From NCBI GenBank assembly GCA_002291955.1, contig DBBA01000124.1:1-11130 (forward strand): a DNA stretch of 11,130 nt, read 5' to 3'. The notes beneath the pieces were generated by a model. It had not been told where the DNA came from. It saw only the letters and a program-made list of their open reading frames with translations, and searched no databases. Positions within the stretch are counted from its first letter, which is position 1, and each line of letters begins with the position of its first letter. This document shows, piece by piece, positions 6,510 to 11,130 of the stretch. The translations under genes and the position numbers were made by a program. Source of the stretch: Rhodobacteraceae bacterium UBA996 (lineage in GTDB: Bacteria; Pseudomonadota; Alphaproteobacteria; Rhodobacterales; Rhodobacteraceae).

Positions 6510-6977
6510 ATGACGCATCCGCAGGGCACGGGAACCGGACGGTTCGACGTCCTTCCGCAGGCGCATTGCCAGGCGGGTCTGCGCACGGGGGCCTTGCGCG
6601 GCGGGTTTGCGGACCGCGCGGGCGAGGGTCCGGTCCTGGCGCGGGCCGACTGGCTGGAGGCGGCGCTGGCCGAGTTGCCCGTGGTGGACCGGGGGGCCGA
6701 CTGGCAGTCGGTCGTGCACCAGCGCCACGCGCGCCGCCATGCTGAATTCGCGCTGGCCGCAGCCCTGCGCGGCGCGCAGATGGGCCGTGCGATCATCACG
6801 ATGTCCGAATCGGGCGGCACCTCGATCCACATGTTCGGCATCCGTGCGGCCAGCCGGGACGGCTTTTCGGCCGCGGCCGCCGCCTGGATCGAAACCGCGC
6901 GCGCACAGGCGCGCCCGGCATCCCGGGACGGCGGTCACCCGACCGTCGGGGCAGCGCCGCGCAAGCCCGGTGGGTGA
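6510..6977 (+). CDS. Uncharacterised 155-residue protein
   Basis: I do not recognise this protein. The case that it is real: GAGGAG lies six bases before ATG 6510, third codon positions are almost all G or C, and composition is protein-like. It has no signal peptide or membrane segment, so it is probably cytoplasmic. Visible features are a helical, alanine/arginine-rich middle (ADWLEAALAELPVVDRGADW, then HQRHARRHAEFALAAALRG) and a more structured stretch, MGRAIITMSESGGTSIHMFGI, followed by an alanine-rich helix with a tryptophan (AAAAAWIETARAQ). The last 25 residues are low-complexity and may be disordered. It lies 265 bases upstream of the YnjB-type gene on the same strand and is divergent from modE. 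No function is proposed. Confidence 0.6.
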   Translation: MTHPQGTGTGRFDVLPQAHCQAGLRTGALRGGFADRAGEGPVLARADWLEAALAELPVVDRGADWQSVVHQRHARRHAEFALAAALRGAQMGRAIITMSESGGTSIHMFGIRAASRDGFSAAAAAWIETARAQARPASRDGGHPTVGAAPRKPGG

Positions 6978-7156
6978 CCAGCCCATCTGCGCTTGCAGGG
7001 GGCGGGCGGCAGGCACAGCTTCGAACCGACACAGCCTGTTATGCGTCGTGACCTGACCGACCGGCGGCTCGGATACCTGGCCGGACATCCGCGGGGCGCC
7101 TCGAGGTGATCGGGCGATCCAGGCCGCGGACGGAGACAACAACGGCCCCGGCCGAA

Positions 7157-7173
7157 TGGACAAGACCTGTCCA
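7157..7173. promoter_or_regulatory. Inverted repeat upstream of the YnjB-type gene (possible operator)
   Basis: TGGACA (7157-7162) and TGTCCA (7168-7173) form a perfect inverted repeat with a five-base spacer, centred about 78 bases before the start of the binding-protein gene. Its shape suits a dimeric regulator. I cannot name the regulator. Confidence 0.35.
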
Positions 7174-7180
7174 AGCGCAT

Positions 7181-7200
7181 GTCTGTAACGTATCGCAGAC
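7181..7200. promoter_or_regulatory. Second inverted repeat upstream of the YnjB-type gene
   Basis: GTCTG (7181-7185) and CAGAC (7196-7200) are inverted around a ten-base AT-richer centre (TAACGTATCG). TAACGT inside it could be a weak -10 element. It lies eight bases after the first repeat and about 43 bases before the gene start, where promoter and operator are expected. No TPP-riboswitch-like sequence is seen in this leader. Confidence 0.35.
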
Positions 7201-7242
7201 CGCAGACGAACTTGCACCTCGATGATGGAACACGGAGCGACC

Positions 7243-8460
7243 ATGCGCAGACTTCTGGCCCTTACCGCAGCACTGACCCTGGCAACCGCCGACCAGACCG
7301 CCCAAGCACAGGCGCAGGACGGCCTTGCATGGGACAGCGTCGTTGCCGCCGCCCGCGGCCAGACCGTGTACTGGCACGCCTGGGGCGGCGATCCGCGGAT
7401 CAACGCCTTCATCGCCTCGGTCGGACAGGACCTGCAGGCCCGCCATGGCGTGACGCTGGAACATGTCCGTCTCGCCGACACGGCCGATGCCGTCACCCGC
7501 GTGATTGCCGAGCGGCAGGCGGGACGCGACAGCGGCGGGGCGGTCGATGCGATCTGGATCAACGGCGCCAACTTTGCCGCGATGAAGGATCAGGGTCTTC
7601 TGTTCGGCCCCTTCACGCAGGCATTGCCGAACTGGCCGCTGGTCGACACCACGGCCAACCCCGCGATCCTGGTGGACTTCACGCAGCCGGTCGAGGGCTA
7701 TGGCAGCCCCTGGGCAATGTTCCAGATGGTTTACGAGCATGACACGGCCGTGCTGCCCGAACCGCCACGCTCGATCGACGCGCTGCGGGCGTGGATCGCC
7801 GACAATCCGGGCCGCTTTACCTATCCCCAGCCGCCCGATTTCCTGGGCACGAGCTTCCTCAAGCAGGTGCTGCATGGTGTGCTGGATGACCCGTCGATGC
7901 TGATGCGCCCGGCCGAGGACGCAGACTATGACGCGGTCACCGCGCCCCTCTGGACCTTCCTCGACGAGATCACACCCAACCTGTGGCGGCAGGGCCGGGC
8001 CTACCCCGCCAACGAGCCCGCGCTGGGGCAACTGCTGGCTGATGGCGAGGTCGACATCGCCTTTTCGTTCAATCCCGGCCGGGCCTCGGCCGCGATTGCG
8101 GCGGGCGAGTTGCCCGATACCGTGCGGACCTTTGTGTTCGACGACGGGACGCTGGCGAACGCGTCGTTCCTGGCGATCCCCTACAACGCCGCCAACCGCG
8201 AGGGTGCGCTGGTGCTGGCGAACCTGATCCTGGATCCCGCGATCCAGGCACGGGCACAGGACCCCGCAATCCTGGGCTTCCAGACGGTGCTGGGGCTGGA
8301 TCGCCTGTCCGACGCGGACCGCGCCCGATTCCGCGCGCTGGACCTTGGGATCGCCACGCTGGCGCCCGACGCCATGGGCATGGGCCTGGACGAGCCGCAT
8401 CCGTCGTGGATGACCCGGATTGCCGAGGACTGGGTGGCCCGGTATGGCACGGCGCCCTGA
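7243..8460 (+). CDS. ynjB: ABC transporter solute-binding protein, YnjB family
   Basis: This 405-residue periplasmic binding protein starts with a Sec signal peptide (MRRLLALTAALTL, cleavage around residues 22-24 at AQA). The mature part shows patterns of the YnjB family (COG4134): VYWHAWGGDPRINAFI near the start, DAIWINGANFAAMKDQGLLFGPF, YGSPWAMFQMVYEHD, FTYPQPPDFLGTSFLKQVL and IAFSFNPGRASAAI. ATG 7243 is chosen because GGAG precedes it by seven bases and the signal peptide begins there; an ATG at 7222 in frame would put a poor extension before it. The substrate of YnjB is not established; the family is a distant relative of thiamine- and iron-type binding proteins. The fused permease and ATPase follow directly, so it feeds that importer. 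Confidence 0.9.
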   Translation: MRRLLALTAALTLATADQTAQAQAQDGLAWDSVVAAARGQTVYWHAWGGDPRINAFIASVGQDLQARHGVTLEHVRLADTADAVTRVIAERQAGRDSGGAVDAIWINGANFAAMKDQGLLFGPFTQALPNWPLVDTTANPAILVDFTQPVEGYGSPWAMFQMVYEHDTAVLPEPPRSIDALRAWIADNPGRFTYPQPPDFLGTSFLKQVLHGVLDDPSMLMRPAEDADYDAVTAPLWTFLDEITPNLWRQGRAYPANEPALGQLLADGEVDIAFSFNPGRASAAIAAGELPDTVRTFVFDDGTLANASFLAIPYNAANREGALVLANLILDPAIQARAQDPAILGFQTVLGLDRLSDADRARFRALDLGIATLAPDAMGMGLDEPHPSWMTRIAEDWVARYGTAP

Positions 8461-8478
8461 CGTCCGGGGGGCAGGCCC

Positions 8479-10155
8479 TTGGGGGTGGCACGTCTGGGGC
8501 TTCTTGCCGCACTGACCGTCCTTGGTCTGCCGGTCCTCGCCGGACTGGCCGGGGTGATCGGCCCGGCCTTCGGGTATCTTCCCGCCCTGGGAGGTCAGGC
8601 GTTCAGCCTGGAGCCGTGGCGCGGGCTTCTGGCCTGGCCCGGTCTGGCAGGGGCCGTGCGCCTGTCGGTCGTGACGGGGTTCCTGGCCACCCTGATCGCG
8701 CTGGGGCTGACGTTCCTGATCGTCGCGGCGTGGCAGGGGCGGCCCGGCTTTGCCTGGCTTACGCGGGTGCTGGCGCCGATGCTGGCCCTGCCGCATGCGG
8801 CGGCAGCCTTTGGTCTGGCGTTCCTGATCGCGCCGTCGGGATGGATCGCACGGGGCCTGTCGCCCTGGGCCACGGGATGGGACCGCCCGCCGGACCTGCT
8901 GATCGTGAACGATCCCCTCGGGCTGGCGCTGGTGGCGGGCCTTGTTGTCAAGGAGGTTCCGTTCCTGCTGCTGATGACGCTGGCCGCCCTGCCCCAGACG
9001 GACAGCCACCGCAGCCTGCTGGTCGCGCAGTCGCTGGGCTATGGCCGGACCGTGGGGTGGCTGAAGGTGGTGGCCCCGCGCGTCTATGCGCAGATCCGGT
9101 TGCCGGTCTACGCGGTGCTCGCCTATGCGATGTCGGTGGTGGATGTGGCGGTGATCCTGGGTCCGACCCGCCCGCCGACGCTGGCGGTCCAGATCCTCGA
9201 CTGGACGACGGACCCTGACCTGTCCCTGCGGTTTCAGGCGGCCGCGGGGTCGGTGCTGCAACTGGGGCTGGTGGTGGCCGCGCTGGGTGTCTGGCGGGCC
9301 GGCGAAGGGCTGGTGGGCGGTCTTTGGACCCGCTGGGCGACGCGCGGGGCGCGCGGGGTTGTCGCGGACCCGGCCCTGCGCAGGCTTGCGACGGGCGCGG
9401 CGGGGGCCGTGGGGCTGGCGGTGGGACTGGGACTTGCGGGTCTGTTCCTGTGGTCGGTGGCAGGGCTCTGGCGGTTTCCGGCGGCCTGGCCCGAGGTCCT
9501 GACGCTGCGGACCTGGGCGGGCGAGGTGGTCGCCCTGGGGCCCGTCACGGGGCAGACGGCCCTGATCGCACTGGGCGCAACCGTGGCGGCGCTGGTCCTT
9601 GCGGTGGCGGCGCTGCAGGCCCGGCCCGACCCCGGCCGGTGGGTGCTGGCGCTGATCTACCTGCCGCTGGTCGTGCCGCAGATCGCCTTTGTCCCCGGAC
9701 TGGCAAGCCTTGCGCTGGTCCTTGGACTGGACGGGACGGCGGTGTCCGTGGCGCTGGCGCATCTGGTCTTTGTGCTGCCCTATGTGGTCCTGGTGCTGGC
9801 CGAGCCCTGGCGCGCCTGGGACCATCGTGCGGGGCTGGCGGCGGCCGCACTGGGTGCGCGACCCGCGCGGGTCCTGTGGGCCGTGCGTCTGCCGATGCTG
9901 TTCCGGGCGCTGCTGGCCGCCGTTGCGGTCGGGTTCGCCACGTCGGTCGCGCAGTACCTGCCCACGCTCTTGATCGGGGCGGGGCGTGTCGGCACCATCA
10001 CGACCGAAGCGGTGGCGCTGGCGTCGTCGTCGAACCGGCGCCTGATCGGGGTCTGGGCGGTGGTGCAGATGGCCCTTCCGCTGGCCATGTTCGCGCTGTG
10101 CCTGCTGCTGCCCGCCCTGCTGTTCCGCAACCGCCAGGGCATGCGTACCGGATGA
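8479..10155 (+). CDS. ynjC: ABC transporter fused two-domain permease, YnjC family
   Basis: This inner-membrane protein of about 558 residues has roughly 12 hydrophobic segments in two similar halves, so one chain supplies both channel subunits. EAA-like loops that would dock the ATPase lie at about residues 177-203 (SLLVAQSLGYGRTVGWLKVV) and about 450-480 (AAAALGARPARVLWAVRLP). Length and layout fit E. coli YnjC (about 510 residues) and the ThiP-like fused permeases. The start is uncertain: TTG 8479 follows GGCAGG at short spacing, while GTG 8485 follows a G-run; the difference is two residues. It begins 18 bases after the binding-protein stop, and its stop overlaps the ATPase start by four bases (ATGA). 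Stretches such as the ALALVLGL repeats are very leucine/valine/alanine-rich, as expected in membrane helices. Confidence 0.9.
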   Translation: MGVARLGLLAALTVLGLPVLAGLAGVIGPAFGYLPALGGQAFSLEPWRGLLAWPGLAGAVRLSVVTGFLATLIALGLTFLIVAAWQGRPGFAWLTRVLAPMLALPHAAAAFGLAFLIAPSGWIARGLSPWATGWDRPPDLLIVNDPLGLALVAGLVVKEVPFLLLMTLAALPQTDSHRSLLVAQSLGYGRTVGWLKVVAPRVYAQIRLPVYAVLAYAMSVVDVAVILGPTRPPTLAVQILDWTTDPDLSLRFQAAAGSVLQLGLVVAALGVWRAGEGLVGGLWTRWATRGARGVVADPALRRLATGAAGAVGLAVGLGLAGLFLWSVAGLWRFPAAWPEVLTLRTWAGEVVALGPVTGQTALIALGATVAALVLAVAALQARPDPGRWVLALIYLPLVVPQIAFVPGLASLALVLGLDGTAVSVALAHLVFVLPYVVLVLAEPWRAWDHRAGLAAAALGARPARVLWAVRLPMLFRALLAAVAVGFATSVAQYLPTLLIGAGRVGTITTEAVALASSSNRRLIGVWAVVQMALPLAMFALCLLLPALLFRNRQGMRTG

Positions 10156-10799
10156 CCCTGATCGTTGACGACCTGACCATCACCCGCGCGGGGCAGCCCA
10201 TGGTGGCCCTGTCATGCCGCGTGGCCCCGGGCGAGGTGCTGACGGTCATGGGTCCGTCCGGCAGCGGCAAGTCCACGCTGCTGGCTGCCCTCGTCGGGGC
10301 CTTGCCGGGCGGGTTCCGCATGGCGGGCCGGGTCCTGCTGAACGGGCGCGACATCACCGGCCTGCCCACCCATGCGCGGCGGCTTGGCATCTTGTTCCAG
10401 GACGACATCCTGTTCCCGCACCTGTCGGTGGGCGGCAACCTGGGGTTCGGCCTGCCGGCCAGGGTGCCGGAGCGCGACCGCCTGATCGCCGAGGCCCTGG
10501 AGGACGCCGACCTTGCCGGGATGGAGCGGCGCGATCCGGCATCCCTGTCGGGCGGGCAGCGGGCCCGGGTGGCGCTGATGCGGACCCTTCTGTCCGGACC
10601 CGATGCCCTACTTCTGGACGAACCGTTTGCCCGGCTGGACAGCGCGCTGCGCGCCCGGATGCGGGCCTTCGTGTTTGAGCGCGCACGCAGGCGCGGTCTG
10701 CCCGTCGTCCTTGTCACCCATGACAGCGCGGACGCCGTGGCCGCAGGCGGCCCCGTGATCGACGTGCAGGGCCGCCCGGTCGCGTTGCCTTCGCCGTGA
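10152..10799 (+). CDS. ynjD: ABC transporter ATP-binding protein, YnjD family
   Basis: This 215-residue ATPase should drive the importer formed with the two preceding genes. Walker A is GPSGSGKS at residues 34-41, Q-loop glutamine Q83 lies in ILFQDDILFPHLSV, signature LSGGQ is at 132-136, Walker B ALLLDE is at 152-157, the D-loop has LD at 162-163 and the H-loop histidine is H190. The LFQDDILFPHL stretch and the short length without a C-terminal regulatory domain match YnjD (E. coli about 217 residues) and ThiQ. ATG 10152 overlaps the permease stop, indicating translational coupling. It is the last gene of the operon. ThiQ is the main alternative name, but the binding protein favours YnjBCD. 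Confidence 0.92.
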   Translation: MTLIVDDLTITRAGQPMVALSCRVAPGEVLTVMGPSGSGKSTLLAALVGALPGGFRMAGRVLLNGRDITGLPTHARRLGILFQDDILFPHLSVGGNLGFGLPARVPERDRLIAEALEDADLAGMERRDPASLSGGQRARVALMRTLLSGPDALLLDEPFARLDSALRARMRAFVFERARRRGLPVVLVTHDSADAVAAGGPVIDVQGRPVALPSP

Positions 10800-10837
10800 T
10801 GGCGGTCCGACGTCCCGGGATGGTCGCCCCCTGCCCT

Positions 10838-10868
10838 GCACCCCGCTGGCCCGGCACCCCGCTGGCCC
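10838..10868 (+). repeat. 15-base tandem direct repeat after the YnjD-type gene
   Basis: GCACCCCGCTGGCCC occurs at 10838-10852 and again at 10854-10868, perfectly repeated with a 16-base period. The second copy provides the left arm of the hairpin described next. It may have arisen by replication slippage. Confidence 0.8.
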
Positions 10869-10883
10869 TGCGCAGGGTGCCGG
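10851..10883 (+). terminator. GC-rich hairpin, candidate terminator of the ynjBCD-type operon
   Basis: CCGGCACCC (10851-10859) pairs perfectly with GGGTGCCGG (10875-10883) across a 15-base loop. An overlapping alternative is the 12-base palindrome CCCTGCGCAGGG (10866-10877). The hairpin starts about 50 bases after the ATPase stop. No T-run follows, so it may terminate inefficiently or only protect the 3' end. Confidence 0.4.
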
Positions 10884-10973
10884 TCAGCGCAACGCGACGG
10901 CCGTCCGGCCACCCGCGCAGCGCCCGTCACAGGCCAAGGAGGGGGGCCGAGGTGCGGAACAGGGCGGCAACAT

Positions 10974-11130
10974 GGCTCTGTTGCACAAATCGCGTGAGGG
11001 ATTCATCTCGTGGAACCAGCGTGTTAGCTGGGCGGCATGAGCAGACCCACTCCCCCCGCTTGCAAGACCAAGAACTGGCCCGCGTACAACAAGGCGCTCA
11101 AGCGCCGCGGCTCGCTGACGATCTGGTTCG
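10974..11130 (+). mobile_element. IS5-family (IS903-group) insertion sequence, left end, cut by the window edge
   Basis: The element appears to begin with GGCTCTGTTGCACAAATC (10974-10991), which differs at three of 18 bases from the IS903 terminal inverted repeat as I remember it. The transposase start follows 45 bases later. IS903-type elements usually make nine-base target duplications; the nine bases before the end are CGGCAACAT (10965-10973). The right end lies outside the window, so the boundary and duplication cannot be confirmed here. It inserted downstream of the ynjBCD-type operon without disrupting a visible gene. Confidence 0.8.
11037..11130 (+). CDS. IS5-family transposase (N-terminal fragment)
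   Basis: Only the first 31 codons are present before the window ends. The visible protein (MSRPTPPACKTKNWPAYNKA, then a basic KRRGSLTIWF) is the characteristic beginning of IS903-group IS5 transposases, which continue into a DDE catalytic domain of about 300 residues in total. The start lies just inside the left terminal repeat, as expected for such a one-gene element. Whether it is intact cannot be judged. Confidence 0.88.
   Translation, partial: MSRPTPPACKTKNWPAYNKALKRRGSLTIWF

Noticed and set aside
6978..7242. Possible TPP riboswitch in the ynjB leader, considered because ynjBCD resembles thiBPQ
   Set aside because: None of the conserved TPP riboswitch core sequence (CUGAGA-type) is visible.
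6339..7571. A 410-codon minus-strand open frame opposite the 6510 gene and the ynjB leader
   Set aside because: No ribosome site or domain, serine/arginine/alanine-rich; the plus-strand frames have better codon use.
7039..9825. A 928-codon open frame on the minus strand opposite the YnjB/YnjC genes
   Set aside because: Its translation is a glutamine/arginine/histidine/glycine-rich run with no domain, as is usual opposite GC-rich genes; the plus-strand genes have clear family motifs.
9324..10799. A 491-codon frame in which the ATPase is preceded by a long N-terminal extension
   Set aside because: The extension is glycine/arginine/alanine-rich and lies out of frame over the permease; the ATPase has its own ATG at 10152 with ATGA coupling.

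Overview
The window is GC-rich DNA (roughly 70% by eye) with strong G/C bias at third codon positions. Gene content and protein style suggest an alphaproteobacterium of the Rhodobacteraceae (Paracoccus/Rhodobacter-like). This is inference from style; there is no rRNA or other marker gene. It reads as ordinary chromosomal transport DNA that runs into an insertion sequence at the right edge. I see no tRNA, rRNA, CRISPR array, phage gene or defence system.

Layout. (1) 1-1954, plus strand: the end of a carbohydrate/polyol-type ABC importer operon, with the tail of a MalF-type permease, a complete MalG-type permease and a SorC-family sugar-sensing regulator. A glycerophosphodiester phosphodiesterase (GDPD) follows at 2150-2998. 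Together these suggest uptake of a polyol, polyol phosphate or glycerophosphodiester, but the solute-binding protein and ATPase lie outside the window. (2) 2995-6022, minus strand: a molybdate uptake locus in transcription order modE-modA-modB-modC. It has a Mo-box-like palindrome just upstream of modA and a ModE reduced to its DNA-binding domain. The GDPD and modC stop codons overlap on the bases CTAG. (3) 6023-6509: a 487-base gap with the modE promoter at its left end and an AT-richer patch near 6330-6370. (4) 6510-6977, plus strand: a 155-residue protein I do not recognise. (5) 7243-10799, plus strand: a three-gene ABC importer of the YnjB-YnjC-YnjD type (periplasmic binding protein, fused two-domain permease, ATPase) whose substrate I cannot tell. 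Two inverted repeats lie upstream, and a GC-rich hairpin with a short tandem repeat lies downstream. (6) 10974-11130: the left end of an IS5-family, IS903-group insertion sequence with the first 31 codons of its transposase.

How the parts fit. The best-supported circuit is molybdate homeostasis: ModE probably binds the palindrome at 5600-5625 and controls modABC, so ModABC imports molybdate when it is scarce. Because this ModE has no molybdate-binding domains, how metal status is sensed is the main open question. The YnjBCD-type importer beside it is the least understood system here. I found no clearly new class of biological system.
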